The notes: generated by a model not told the origin, from the sequence alone. DNA of 64,000 nucleotides from Bacteroidales bacterium (GCA_023667095.1 JAMPAT010000018.1:1-64000), one strand, 5' to 3'. Shown: positions 16,322 to 26,104, counted from the first letter of the stretch. Made by a program: numbers and translations.

Positions 16322-17374
16322 TCAAAGCAAATGGCTCAAATTGTAGCGGATGACCTTGTCTTCCGATTTTTCTGTACAATACAGGCATTTGGACTTTTCG
16401 TCAAAAGTAATGCTGCCGATATTTTCATCGGCTTTCAAATCATACAAAAAATCTCCATTCCAGTCAAAAACATGAATGGACGTATGGCTTGTACTGCCAT
16501 GGATCATATCTCTCAACGGAATGCCCTTGTAAACTGCAAAAATATAGTCTTCGCAGGCTGTGGCATCAATGTAATATTGCATCATGTCCATGTCAATCAT
16601 CCGATTGATTATTGATTCCCATTGCCTGTATTTCCTGCTCACTGCAATAGAGCGCATTTCACCGCTGCCGGTGTCAAAAAAATTAATGCAAGGGAAAAAA
16701 TTCATCGCCTCAGCTACAAGCCCCTCTTTGTTTCTGACAAAATAGCTGCTTAAATGTGTCAGGCAACGTTCTCCGTCAATGTCTTTGTATGGGTGGAATG
16801 TCCTGATTTCATTGCCGTCAGTATCGCATGTACGCAAAAGTATTTCGTTATTTTCAAGCAGAAGCATGAATTGTCCGGAATCCGGCAGATAAAGCCAGTC
16901 AATTGCATTTGCCGGCAAGTCAAAGTTCTTGGTAACAGTTGTCTTTCCTGATTCAAGAGTTGCCGGGACATCAAGCAAATGAGCCTTGCCGCTCTGGTTA
17001 TCATTCAGATTCAAATATTTTTCTCCGGCGTTGCAACATGCTATATGTGGATAAATCATTTCTCCGGGTCCGCGGCCATTTCTGATAAATGAACCGAGAA
17101 AATCAAAGGAGACTGTTGAGTATGCCTTGAAAAGGAAGTCTCCGGCATTGCATTGTCTTTCAGAAAATACAAGAATCGAATCGTTGACTATTTGTAGCTG
17201 AAATGTGCTGAGAACCTCCGGAAATGTGCTTCTTAGAGTAGTGTCTGCGCTTATTTTCATGACCTTTGCAGGCGAAACGTGCTTAATACCGATTCCGTTG
17301 ACAATTCCGGGACTGCTGCAAGATGCTGATAAGGTTGCGGCTACAACCAATGTTAATATGCCTGAAAGTCTCAT
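16322..17374 (-). CDS. 6-bladed beta-propeller lipoprotein (BF3164-like)
   Basis: 350 residues. The signal peptide ends in SASC (lipidated cysteine about 19). The body resembles the BF3164/TolB-like 6-bladed propeller lipoproteins common in Bacteroidales, with the typical segment SFIRNGRGPGEMIYPH (about residues 95-110) and repeated blade strands. Their biochemical function is not established. The gene begins 15 bases after the NVEALA peptide gene on the same strand. Such lipoproteins are frequently encoded next to NVEALA peptides, so the two probably work together. The end faces the dehydrogenase terminator. Confidence 0.7.
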   Translation of the reverse strand: MRLSGILTLVVAATLSASCSSPGIVNGIGIKHVSPAKVMKISADTTLRSTFPEVLSTFQLQIVNDSILVFSERQCNAGDFLFKAYSTVSFDFLGSFIRNGRGPGEMIYPHIACCNAGEKYLNLNDNQSGKAHLLDVPATLESGKTTVTKNFDLPANAIDWLYLPDSGQFMLLLENNEILLRTCDTDGNEIRTFHPYKDIDGERCLTHLSSYFVRNKEGLVAEAMNFFPCINFFDTGSGEMRSIAVSRKYRQWESIINRMIDMDMMQYYIDATACEDYIFAVYKGIPLRDMIHGSTSHTSIHVFDWNGDFLYDLKADENIGSITFDEKSKCLYCTEKSEDKVIRYNLSHLL

Positions 17375-17389
17375 ATGAATGATAAAAAA

Positions 17390-17668
17390 TTATTGAATGA
17401 CTGGTTTGTCGGATATATCTGACCTGCAAAAAGCAACTACATCCATTTCGTAATTGCCAAATGAAGCACATGTTGAGCATAGTTTCATATAATGCGACCC
17501 CCGGGTTCCTGTTTTTGAACACATCGGGCCCATATTGCCGGCTGTCTCTGCCAATGCTTTTGCATTCGCTTTCAGAATGTCATCTGAATCATTAACTTTT
17601 GCCGTCAGTGCAACTATCGTGGCTGTACTGAGTAGAAGCACTGTAATAAATGCATACACCTTTTTCAT
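17390..17668 (-). CDS. NVEALA-family secreted small protein
   Basis: 92 residues. An N-terminal hydrophobic leader (MKKVYAFITVLLLSTATIVA) is followed by ILKANAKALAE (31-41), which resembles the NVEAL motif of this Bacteroidales family. The remaining part has four cysteines (50, 64, 67 and 81, including CSTC), suited to disulfides or metal binding outside the cytoplasm. The function of the family is not known. It is probably co-transcribed with the propeller lipoprotein at 16322-17374. No TAnnTTTG box was found upstream. Confidence 0.65.
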   Translation of the reverse strand: MKKVYAFITVLLLSTATIVALTAKVNDSDDILKANAKALAETAGNMGPMCSKTGTRGSHYMKLCSTCASFGNYEMDVVAFCRSDISDKPVIQ

Positions 17669-17740
17669 AAAAACGTTTTTAATTTATAAAAGACAATCGC
17701 TAAGATGGTTACTATGGACTAAATTAATGAAATTTTCTGT

Positions 17741-17851
17741 ATGGCAGACGACTTTTACAAAAAATATGACAAATTCATCAAGGTAAACGGACTGGGATCC
17801 AGACGGGAGAAGAACAGGCGCAAATACTTATTGGACACCGAGGATGCCTGA
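17741..17851 (+). CDS. Possible 36-residue basic peptide
   Basis: An ATG at 17741 opens a 36-codon frame rich in Lys, Arg and Tyr (start MADDFYKKYDKF), ending in TGA at 17849-17851. The same frame stays open for 24 more codons after the stop. It lies in the 268-base gap between the NVEALA gene and the response regulator, on the opposite strand. I recognise no family. It could be a decayed gene fragment or chance. Confidence 0.2.
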   Translation: MADDFYKKYDKFIKVNGLGSRREKNRRKYLLDTEDA

Positions 17852-17936
17852 TTCAGCGGCTACAAGTGCCTGATGGGAAGCCTTCAAGCTCCATCTGTCC
17901 TGAAAGGAAGGAATAGATGTTGACTGCATTTCACAG

Positions 17937-18653
17937 TTATCCTGCCTGTTGCCCCAAAGCAGACAGGGTTGCTGCGATTCCGTTTGAATACTGGCGGCCG
18001 ATTGGCAATGAAATCCCGTTTGTCAGTGTGACTTCGCGCCTGTTGAAGCTCTTGATCTTTGACTTTGCTACAATGAATGAACGGTGAATCCTGATGAATT
18101 CGCTTTCCGGGAGCTGGCTTCCGATGTTCTTGAGTATAACCCTTGATATCGTGCATGAGCCGTTGACCTGGAAAATCTTTACATAGCTCTCCATAGCCTC
18201 GATGTACAGGATTTCGGACAGGGGGATGTTCACATTGCTGTATTCCTGCTTGACCAGGATGCTTCTGCTGTCGCCATGCGGTACCTCATTCTGGCCGATG
18301 CGGCGCAGGGCCTTGTTGAATGCTGTCTGAAAACGGGAGAATGCAAAAGGCTTGTGCAGATAGTCCACGGCATCAAGCTCGAACCCGTCCAGGGCGTAGT
18401 TGAGATATGCCGTGGTGAATATGAAGCAAGTCTCCTCCGGAAGCTGCGCTGCAATTGCAAGCCCGGTTATATTCTCCATCTCGATGTCGAGGAATGCAAT
18501 TGATGGTTTCTCCTTCCTTATCATCTCCAGTCCTGCCATAGGGTCGGAAAAGGTCGCCAGCTCGATACCTCCGATACGCTGGCAGAATTTGTCTATTATG
18601 TCAAGTGCCAGAGGCTCATCGTCAATGGCTACGCATTTTATTGTCTTTCCCAT
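17937..18653 (-). CDS. LytTR-family response regulator
   Basis: 238 residues from the ATG at 18653 (MGKTIKCVAIDDEP); ATGs at 18716 and 18683 give longer, atypical N-termini. The receiver domain has the acidic pair D11-D12, the phosphoacceptor D56 in FLDIEM and a conserved K in YLHKPF. The C-terminal LytTR DNA-binding domain (about 140-232) contains ILYIEAMESYVKIF and FIRIHRSFIV. It is the partner of the LytS-like kinase encoded immediately upstream on the same strand. Targets cannot be read from the sequence. Nearby candidates are the NVEALA/propeller pair and the coiled-coil lipoprotein. Confidence 0.9.
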   Translation of the reverse strand: MGKTIKCVAIDDEPLALDIIDKFCQRIGGIELATFSDPMAGLEMIRKEKPSIAFLDIEMENITGLAIAAQLPEETCFIFTTAYLNYALDGFELDAVDYLHKPFAFSRFQTAFNKALRRIGQNEVPHGDSRSILVKQEYSNVNIPLSEILYIEAMESYVKIFQVNGSCTISRVILKNIGSQLPESEFIRIHRSFIVAKSKIKSFNRREVTLTNGISLPIGRQYSNGIAATLSALGQQAG

Positions 18654-18765
18654 ATCCGAATATCGTAAACTGTCTAATGTCATTATAAAATTCTTCTTGG
18701 TCCATATATGCTTCAACCGGACAAGTCTTATGTCTTTCCCGTGTTTGAATTGCTGGGGCTTTCTC

Positions 18766-19794
18766 TCAATTAAGCTGTATCTTCAGTGAAACCCTGAATA
18801 TCTCACCCTCCTGCTCCGTTACAAGCGAATGCTTTCCGGGAAAAAGGTTGCCGAGCCTTGCCCTGCAGTTGTCGATTCCGACCGGAAGCTCCTTGCGGAA
18901 TTCATCCTTGTGCTTCATTACATTGTTGCATGTGCGGAATTCCAGAAGCCCTTCCCTTAGGGTCATGGAGATGACTATCGTGCAGTCCCTTATTGTCGAG
19001 GAGCCGTACTTGAACGCATTCTCGACGAAAGTCAGCATAAGCATGGGAGGAACCATTATCCTGTCGTTGTCCACATCATATCTCCAGTCCACCGTGGTAT
19101 GGCTGTTGAGGCGGATTGACTGCAGGTCAATATAGTTCTGGATATAGGCAATCTCATCCTTCAGCGGCACAGTCTCCTTTTCGATGGTAATATATGTATA
19201 TTCCAGTATCTCAGTGAACTTTATGAACGCATTCTCCGCTTTTTCGGAAGTCCCGATGACGAGGCTATACAGGGAATTCAATGTGTTGAAGAGGAAATGC
19301 GGGCTTATCTGCGCCTTGAAGACGGCGAGTTCTGCCTTGTCCCTTTGAGCCTCTATATTCTTCTTGAGCAGGAGCTGTTCATACAGTTCCTTTATAAAGG
19401 AGATTGTCAGTGAATATCCCATCACGAGGGAAAACATCAGCCAAAGCGTGGACGAAACCTCGAAATTGCGCAGCTGGGTCTGGAACTGGTTCCATGCCTG
19501 TGACACGAAATCCGCGTCCGGAAGCGGGAACAGTGACAGGATATAGTTGATCAGTACCGGTGCCCCGAGCATCCCGGCCAGCTTGCAGTATTTCTTAGAT
19601 ATAAGGAGTTTCGGGACATTGATGCGCATCAGGAAGAAATAGCATCCGTACATGTAGGTGCAGGTGACAATGAAAAAGAGTGGCCAATGCCTGAGCCATG
19701 AATGTACCGGACTCAAAGTGATGAGTGCCGGCATGAATACAAGGCAGAAGAAAAGGTCCAGTATGAGAGATGTCTTGTTCTCAATCGATTTCAT
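18766..19794 (-). CDS. LytS-like membrane sensor histidine kinase
   Basis: 342 residues. Four hydrophobic segments lie in the N-terminal part (about 10-30, 37-57, 73-92 and 114-134), with no large periplasmic domain. The His_kinase domain follows: the phosphoacceptor H166 is in QISPHFLFNTLNSLY, and the ATPase part has MLMLTFVENAFKYG. It should phosphorylate the LytTR regulator downstream (gap of about 110 bases to its start). A good promoter lies directly before the ATG, so the transcript may have almost no 5' leader. Confidence 0.9.
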   Translation of the reverse strand: MKSIENKTSLILDLFFCLVFMPALITLSPVHSWLRHWPLFFIVTCTYMYGCYFFLMRINVPKLLISKKYCKLAGMLGAPVLINYILSLFPLPDADFVSQAWNQFQTQLRNFEVSSTLWLMFSLVMGYSLTISFIKELYEQLLLKKNIEAQRDKAELAVFKAQISPHFLFNTLNSLYSLVIGTSEKAENAFIKFTEILEYTYITIEKETVPLKDEIAYIQNYIDLQSIRLNSHTTVDWRYDVDNDRIMVPPMLMLTFVENAFKYGSSTIRDCTIVISMTLREGLLEFRTCNNVMKHKDEFRKELPVGIDNCRARLGNLFPGKHSLVTEQEGEIFRVSLKIQLN

Positions 19795-19798
19795 GGCG

Positions 19799-19830
19799 CA
19801 AAGTTAGTGTGCCGGGCCAATAATTACAAA
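19799..19830 (-). promoter_or_regulatory. Promoter of the LytS/LytTR operon
   Basis: Read on the minus strand: TTTG (19830-19827), 20 bases, TAACTTTG (19806-19799). Both the boxes and the spacing fit the Bacteroidetes consensus. The -7 box ends 5 bases before the start codon at 19794, so transcription should begin at or very near the ATG. Confidence 0.6.
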
Positions 19831-19902
19831 TTGGAGGCATTCCGTTTATTTACACATTTGTGCTGTCTATTGCCACTTGTTCAAATCTTCCGTAACAACT
19901 CC

Positions 19903-19910
19903 TATATTTG
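19903..19910 (+). promoter_or_regulatory. -7 box for the coiled-coil lipoprotein gene
   Basis: TATATTTG fits TAnnTTTG. The TTG at 19877-19879 lies 23 bases upstream, slightly long for a -33 box. A start upstream of about 19915 is therefore excluded, which favours the ATG at 19941. Confidence 0.45.
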
Positions 19911-19940
19911 TACCCGAAAAGAAAGGAAACTACAAAATTA

Positions 19941-20795
19941 ATGGTTCATGCAATGGGACATCATAGATTGATTATACTGGCTATGCTTTCACTGCTGATG
20001 CTGTCCTGTGGTGAAGAAGAGCAGCCGAAGGAGCTGCAGTCATTGATGGAGGCTTCAAAGAATGAACTTGCAGAGGCCCTGGAGGAACGGGACAGTCTTC
20101 TGGAGCTTGTGAAGGAAGTGGCGGCGATGATGGAGCATGTGAGAACAGTTGAGGATAGCCTTGGCACGTCCGGCTCTGCGCCGGAAGACTTGAATTCACG
20201 TGTGTCAGCGGATGTCAGAATGCTATGTAGGACATTGCAGCAGCGTAGCAGGCAGCTCGCAGGGCTGGAGGAAAATTTAAAGGAGTCCGTGCTCTATACG
20301 GATGAACTGAAAGGCATTGTGACTTCATTGCGCAGGAGGGTTGACGGCTATGTGAAGGAGACTGCGGAATACAAGGCAAGACTGACAGAAGCGGATGGGC
20401 GTATCGGAATCCTGGGCACGGAAGTCGATTCCCTGAACAATCTTGTAGGCCGTCTGACGGAGAGCCTTGATGCAGCAACGGAGTCATCTGCAAGGTATGA
20501 ACGTGAGGCGAATACATGCCGCTATATTGTTGCGAAGAGGCCGGACTTGAAACGGCACCGCATAATCCGTGGGGCAAGGCTTATGAGGGGTGAATTTGAC
20601 AAGGATTGCTTCACAACCGGAGACAAGCGCAAGCTTAGGACGATTGAACTCAATTCAAGTGTGGCGAGAATACGGACACCTCATCCTGACGGCTCATATG
20701 AGATAGCGGGGAAAGGCAGGGGCAAGGTCCTGAACATTCTTGAACCGGACAGGTTCTGGGAACTCACAAGCTACCTGGTGGTACAGACGGACTGA
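19941..20795 (+). CDS. Coiled-coil lipoprotein of unknown function
   Basis: 284 residues from the ATG at 19941 (19953 is also possible). The signal peptide ends in LMLSC, with the lipid on C23. Residues about 30-195 are rich in Glu, Leu, Arg and Ser with heptad-like spacing (ELAEALEERDSLLELV, VDSLNNLVGRLTESL), predicting a long coiled coil. The C-terminal 80 residues form a compact basic domain (KRHRIIRGARLMRG, then LNILEPDRFWELTSYLV). I do not recognise a named family. It is transcribed divergently from the LytS/LytTR operon and could be part of its regulon, but the sequence does not prove this. Confidence 0.65.
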   Translation: MVHAMGHHRLIILAMLSLLMLSCGEEEQPKELQSLMEASKNELAEALEERDSLLELVKEVAAMMEHVRTVEDSLGTSGSAPEDLNSRVSADVRMLCRTLQQRSRQLAGLEENLKESVLYTDELKGIVTSLRRRVDGYVKETAEYKARLTEADGRIGILGTEVDSLNNLVGRLTESLDAATESSARYEREANTCRYIVAKRPDLKRHRIIRGARLMRGEFDKDCFTTGDKRKLRTIELNSSVARIRTPHPDGSYEIAGKGRGKVLNILEPDRFWELTSYLVVQTD

Positions 20796-21135
20796 AGCCA
20801 TCCGGTTGAGCCAAAGCCTAAACAGCTTAATTGAAACAGACGGATTCAAGTCGCAGAATCCTTATATATATCATTATTGGTTTGGAATTGACAAGTTGAC
20901 CTGAAAGTTCCATGGTCTCCGGAAATGGGAAAGCCATTCCGCCATTGACAGGCAAGGGACATCGTAAACAGGATACGGTCAGCTTGGGAAAATGTTGCTG
21001 GATGACACTCGGGGTCACCCTTTAAGGGAAGTATGTGCCTTTCCGTATGTAAATTGACAGTTCTTAAAGGCCAGGGAACTGTAAAAGTGTGAAATATTAA
21101 AATTCTTAAAATGGGAATCCGTAAAAATTGAAGAT
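20796..21135. other. 340-base gap before the second SusC gene
   Basis: No reading frame with a credible start or family, no TAnnTTTG box and no strong hairpin. An imperfect pairing of GGAAATGG with CCATTCC (about 20920-20940) is present. It probably contains the regulated promoter of the second SusC/SusD pair, but I could not locate it. Confidence 0.4.
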
Positions 21136-24100
21136 ATGAGAACACATGCAATAGTTCTGGCATTGCTTTGTCTATGTACAACGGCAATATATTCCCGGGC
21201 ATCCATGACTGGTGAGACCCAGGACGACAGGAAATCAACAGTTTTGGGGACAGTCCTCGATGAAGGAGGGGAACCTCTGCCAGGAGCCACCGTAATTGCC
21301 AAGAGTGATCCGGGCAATATAGCTGTGGCAGATGTAGACGGACATTTTACCCTTTCCGGAGTTGTTCTGCCAGGCAAGATAATAGTTTCAAGCATTGGCT
21401 CTACAGCAAAGGAGGTCCGTGTGTCATCCGGAAATGCTTCGTCTGTGACCGTATGGCTCCGCTCCATCTCATCCAGCCTTGATGAAGCCGTTGTCGTTGG
21501 ATATGCAACGCAGCGCAAGGCGGACATGACCGGTTCGGTCTCGTCCATAAGCTCCACCTCTTTAGCTGACAGGCCTCTCGCAAATGCCACAAATGCACTT
21601 GCCGGCCTTGTCCCGGGCATGACCGTCACCAACAGCGGAGGAAATACCCCGGGCTATGAGGCGCAGAGCATAACGATACGCGGCCTTGGCACAATGAATG
21701 ATGCAGCCCCGCTGGCCGTGATTGACGGAATGACCGGCCTTTCAATCAGCGATATAAATCCTCAGGACATAGAAAGCATTTCTGTGCTGAAAGATGCGGC
21801 ATCGGCCGCAATCTATGGCTCGCGTGCTGCCAACGGTGTGATACTTGTCACCACGAAACATGGTTTCGAGGCAGCTCCGCGCATTACATATAGCGGAAAC
21901 GTGTCGTTCGAGACCGTAGCAAAACGTCTGAACCTTGTCACAGACTATGCTGATTTCATGGAGATACAGAATGCCGGCCTTCTCGTGAACGGACAGGCAG
22001 CGCGCTTCTCTCAGGGCAAGATTGATGAGTGGAGGAACGATGCCGGGCAGAACCCTCTGATTTATCCGAATACCGACTGGCAGGACCATATCTACCGCAA
22101 TCCTTCAGTTGTCCAGAACCATAACCTTTCAGTAACCGGCGGAAGCCGTACCGTGCGCTACAATGTCTCACTCGGATATGTCAACAACCCTGGAATGATT
22201 TACTATACTGACTATGAACGCTATCAGCTGCGCTCGAATATAGATGTCAACATAAAGCCCTGGCTGACTGTCGGGACTGACATCTTCGGATATCTGGACA
22301 AGAACAACCCTTCATCCGAGAACGCTACGGCAGGGGGAGATGTGATATTCGGCTCCGGTGCATTCAACACTGTCCCTGGCATGACACTCTATGACCCTGA
22401 GTCTGGCCTTTATGGCGGAATCCAGAACCCGGAGGAGGAAAATGTCAGCAATTTCAATCCCTACCGCAGGCAGTGGTTCTATAAGAGTGAATTTCCGACC
22501 AGGACCGGAAAGGTCGCAGGCAAGGTCTATGCGCGGATAAAGCCGGTCAAGGGGCTTACACTCCAGGGTGCGTTCAATTATAGCTATTGGGCACGCCGTG
22601 TGGAGCAGCATCTGACTGACCGCAACCTGTACCGCTTCACATTTGACGGGCCTGTGCTCCTGCGTGACGGTTCGGTGCGTACTTATATACGCAGATACAG
22701 CTACAATGAGAATTTCCGCTCATCCGAACTGACCGCAAGCTACACATTCAAGGCCTCCAAGCTTGAGGCTTCCGTACTGCTTGGAGCGAGCCAGGAATAT
22801 GACAGATATGACTGGGAGATGTTCCGTAAATATGACCTGATAGATGATTCCCTTACCGGAATAGATGCAGGAACCACCAACGGGGAGATACAGGGGAACT
22901 ACACGGAATGGGCAATGCGTTCATATTTCGGACGCATAAACCTCAATTGGGATGACAGGTATCTCCTTGAAATAAATATGCGTGCCGACGGCTCCTCCAG
23001 ATTTGCACCTGAACATCGTTGGGGCTATTTCCCGTCGGTTTCTGCTGGATGGCGTATATCCAATGAAAAATTCATGGCCGGGGCCGCGTCATGGCTGGAT
23101 AACCTGAAAATCAGGGCATCATACGGCTCGCTTGGCAATAATGCTACGACAGGCAATTATATGTACCAGTCGCTTTTCTCCACTGCAGGATATGTCCTTG
23201 GTGGGAATATCGCAGGAGGATTTGCACAGACAGCATTGGCCAACCCGGACATATCATGGGAGAAGACATACATGGCCAATATCGGACTTGACTTCGCGTT
23301 TCTCGGCAACCGCCTTAACGGAAGTGTTGAGGCCTATGACAAGAGGACAGAAGGGATATTGATTACTTTGCCTGCACCGCTGGAGCATGGCACAAGTACA
23401 GTTCCTGACAGGAATGCCGGTGAGGTGGACAACAGAGGTATCGAATGGGAGCTGAACTGGCATGACCGTATAGGGAATGTCTCATACAGCATTGGCCTTA
23501 ACATGGGCTTTGTCAGCAATAAGGTAACGAAGTTCCATGGAGATGTCCCCTCGATTGACGGGGTTTACAAGATACAGGAGGGCAGGCCGGTCAACCAGCT
23601 GTATGTGATGACGGTGGACAGGATTGTTCGCGATGAGGCCGATATGGCCTATGTACAGTCGCTTGTGGACGGGAATCCGGATTATTTTTCAACATACCAG
23701 AGGCCTGAACTCGGTGATTTCCTTTACCGTGATGCCAACGGGGATGGAAAGCTTGATGCCTCCGACAGGGTTGAGATAGGCTATGGAACATTGCCTCGCC
23801 TTACCTATGGCGCGACTCTTGGACTTAGCTGGAAAGGCTTGGATTTCAGTGTGATGCTGCAGGGAGTGGGCAACCATCCTGTCTATTACAACAACCAGGC
23901 ATTCCGTTTTGTGACTGTAATGGGGCAGTCGCTCAACAAGGACATAACAGACAATGCGTGGACACCGGAGAACCCGTACAATTCCAAATATCCTGTGTTG
24001 AGGAACAGTTCGGACGGAAGGAACAACATTGCAAGCGATGCCTTTGTACACAATGCGGCCTATCTACGTTTCAAGAATGTCCAGCTCGGATATACATTCC

Positions 24101-24267
24101 CGTTGAAGGTCATCGGAAAATCCTTTATTGAAAACCTGAAGATATATGTGAGTGTGGATAACCTGTTTACAATCACAAAGTTTTCCGGATTTGACCCGGA
24201 ACTGGCCGCAAATGTCGGCTATCCGTCAGTACGTCAGTATTCTGTGGGTGTAAATATTTCATTCTGA
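21136..24267 (+). CDS. SusC-like TonB-dependent transporter (second pair)
   Basis: 1043 residues. The N-terminal signal peptide is followed by a CarboxypepD_reg domain (VLGTVLDEGGEPLPGATVI, about 36-115). The plug is recognised by DEAVVVGYATQRKADMTGSV, PLAVIDGMTGLSI and LKDAASAAIYGSRAANGV. The barrel ends in RQYSVGVNISF, with the usual C-terminal aromatic residue. It lies upstream of a SusD gene (gap 86 bases) and a GH2 beta-galactosidase, so its cargo is likely a galactose- or beta-galactoside-containing oligosaccharide (inference). No HTCS or ECF sigma/anti-sigma pair adjoins it. Its control may come from the AraC regulator at 33366 or from elsewhere. Confidence 0.95.
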   Translation: MRTHAIVLALLCLCTTAIYSRASMTGETQDDRKSTVLGTVLDEGGEPLPGATVIAKSDPGNIAVADVDGHFTLSGVVLPGKIIVSSIGSTAKEVRVSSGNASSVTVWLRSISSSLDEAVVVGYATQRKADMTGSVSSISSTSLADRPLANATNALAGLVPGMTVTNSGGNTPGYEAQSITIRGLGTMNDAAPLAVIDGMTGLSISDINPQDIESISVLKDAASAAIYGSRAANGVILVTTKHGFEAAPRITYSGNVSFETVAKRLNLVTDYADFMEIQNAGLLVNGQAARFSQGKIDEWRNDAGQNPLIYPNTDWQDHIYRNPSVVQNHNLSVTGGSRTVRYNVSLGYVNNPGMIYYTDYERYQLRSNIDVNIKPWLTVGTDIFGYLDKNNPSSENATAGGDVIFGSGAFNTVPGMTLYDPESGLYGGIQNPEEENVSNFNPYRRQWFYKSEFPTRTGKVAGKVYARIKPVKGLTLQGAFNYSYWARRVEQHLTDRNLYRFTFDGPVLLRDGSVRTYIRRYSYNENFRSSELTASYTFKASKLEASVLLGASQEYDRYDWEMFRKYDLIDDSLTGIDAGTTNGEIQGNYTEWAMRSYFGRINLNWDDRYLLEINMRADGSSRFAPEHRWGYFPSVSAGWRISNEKFMAGAASWLDNLKIRASYGSLGNNATTGNYMYQSLFSTAGYVLGGNIAGGFAQTALANPDISWEKTYMANIGLDFAFLGNRLNGSVEAYDKRTEGILITLPAPLEHGTSTVPDRNAGEVDNRGIEWELNWHDRIGNVSYSIGLNMGFVSNKVTKFHGDVPSIDGVYKIQEGRPVNQLYVMTVDRIVRDEADMAYVQSLVDGNPDYFSTYQRPELGDFLYRDANGDGKLDASDRVEIGYGTLPRLTYGATLGLSWKGLDFSVMLQGVGNHPVYYNNQAFRFVTVMGQSLNKDITDNAWTPENPYNSKYPVLRNSSDGRNNIASDAFVHNAAYLRFKNVQLGYTFPLKVIGKSFIENLKIYVSVDNLFTITKFSGFDPELAANVGYPSVRQYSVGVNISF

Positions 24268-24353
24268 CGGAGAGGCCAAAGATGTATGGCCATAAGAAAT
24301 GCCACCGGTAAAGTTCCGGACTGGAAAATTCAAAATCACTTAAAAAGCTTGAA

Positions 24354-26090
24354 ATGATGAAAAATATAATGTTCAGTGGACTTTTTGCCATGATGCTCTT
24401 TGCAGGATGCGAGAGCCTTGACTATATACCTGCCTCCCAGATGTCCGGGCAGACTTTCTGGCAGACAGAGGAACATGCACGCCAGGCTGCCATAGGGATG
24501 TATTCAGCGATGAAGGAACAATGGTGTTTCGGGATGGAATTCACTTTCGACATGTGCAGCGACATTGCTGACGGGACAGCCCCGTGGTCTGACATATCGC
24601 GTGGAAATACCTTCTCCTCAGCCAGTTCCGGGGTGCAGAACCATTGGCAATATCTCTATGAACTTGTCCACAGGACAAATACAGTCATCAGGAATGTGTC
24701 TGGCATGCCTATAGGCCAGGAGACTATAGACCGCGTCACAGGGGAGGCCAAGTTCCTGCGTGCAATGGCTTATTTCAGGATGCTGAACTGCTGGGGAGGA
24801 GTCCCTTACTATGACGAGACCTGCGATATAAATGAACACTTTGCGACCCTTGATGCCCCGCGCAGCACAGAAGATGAAATCCTCGGACATATCCTTGACG
24901 ACCTTTCCGAGGCCATTGAAAAGCTTCCTGTAGGATGGGACTCCGCAGACCTCGGACGCGCCACAAAAGGAGCAGCATACGCACTTCGTGGCAAGGTGTG
25001 GCTTTTCAGCAGACAATGGGAAAATGCAGTCAGCGACTTTGAGGAAATTGTCTACAACAAAACCAACGATTACGGCTATTCGCTTCATCCTGACTATAAT
25101 GGACTGTTCCGTCTCTATAACGGCAGCCATAGCCCTGAAATGATATTCTCAATCCAGTCAATTGACGGGAATGTTGCAGGATATGCCCTGGACATAGTGT
25201 CATGGTTCGGCAACAAGTCAACAATGAGGCTGATTGCAAGCAACTGTATCGTGCCTTCTGTCAGGCTGGTTGACATGTATGAGAATGCTGACGGCTCCCA
25301 GTTCAGCTGGGATGATGTCTTCCCGGGGTTCAATGACGGCGGTCCGCAGCTGCGCAGGAAATATCTGAGTGTGGCAATTGACCAGGGAAGTACTGAAGTC
25401 ATAAGCACCCTGGACTGCGACACAGCAAAAGTTGCAGACTCCTACCGCCTGCGTGACAGACGTCTATGTCTGAATGTGATAACACCATACTCGCATTATC
25501 TTGGCACTGATGCCGGTTCAGTCCCGATGGACAAGCAGTTCGTCCTCGCGGACCCGACAAAGGGAGGTGCACCGATGGAAGCGAAGGCATTTATCCGCAA
25601 TTCGGAGGGCTGGAATTCATATTTCTGGCGCAAATGGATTCCGACAGGCAATCTTGACGGCTATTGGGGCGAATACAACCGTACTCCTTACGAATTTCCG
25701 CTTATCCGCCTTGGTGATGTGCTTCTGATGCTTGCAGAGGCCTACAATGAGTCAGGGGAGACCGGAAAGGCTATTGTTGAGGTCAATAAGGTGCGCTCAC
25801 GTGCCGGCCAGCCTGAACTTGGCTCCGGGCCGTCATGGCTGAGTGTGGACGGAAAGGAGGAGATGGCAGAGAGGATACGCTGTGAAAGGGCGTTTGAACT
25901 TGCCGGAGAGGGACAGAGATATTGGGACCTCCGCCGTTGGGGCCTGCTGGAGTCTTCCGTTGAAAATGCTACAGACATCTATGGGGACCTGATGTACACC
26001 CGTTCATACCAGGAACGTCACGAGCTGTGGCCGATTCCGCTTGTCGAACTTGACCGCAACCGCAGCCTCGTCCAGAATCCCGGATGGTGA
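24354..26090 (+). CDS. SusD-like outer-membrane lipoprotein (second pair)
   Basis: 578 residues (ATG doubled at 24354/24357). The signal peptide ends in LFAGC. RagB/SusD features include AKFLRAMAYFRMLNCWGGVP, YEFPLIRLGDVLLMLAEAYN, IRCERAFELAGEGQRYWDLR and the ending ELWPIPLVELDRN. This protein partners the SusC protein encoded directly upstream. The gap to the GH2 gene contains a large hairpin, which may lower expression of the enzyme relative to the transporter pair. Confidence 0.95.
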   Translation: MMKNIMFSGLFAMMLFAGCESLDYIPASQMSGQTFWQTEEHARQAAIGMYSAMKEQWCFGMEFTFDMCSDIADGTAPWSDISRGNTFSSASSGVQNHWQYLYELVHRTNTVIRNVSGMPIGQETIDRVTGEAKFLRAMAYFRMLNCWGGVPYYDETCDINEHFATLDAPRSTEDEILGHILDDLSEAIEKLPVGWDSADLGRATKGAAYALRGKVWLFSRQWENAVSDFEEIVYNKTNDYGYSLHPDYNGLFRLYNGSHSPEMIFSIQSIDGNVAGYALDIVSWFGNKSTMRLIASNCIVPSVRLVDMYENADGSQFSWDDVFPGFNDGGPQLRRKYLSVAIDQGSTEVISTLDCDTAKVADSYRLRDRRLCLNVITPYSHYLGTDAGSVPMDKQFVLADPTKGGAPMEAKAFIRNSEGWNSYFWRKWIPTGNLDGYWGEYNRTPYEFPLIRLGDVLLMLAEAYNESGETGKAIVEVNKVRSRAGQPELGSGPSWLSVDGKEEMAERIRCERAFELAGEGQRYWDLRRWGLLESSVENATDIYGDLMYTRSYQERHELWPIPLVELDRNRSLVQNPGW

Positions 26091-26104
26091 CATGAACTCG
26101 CCTT

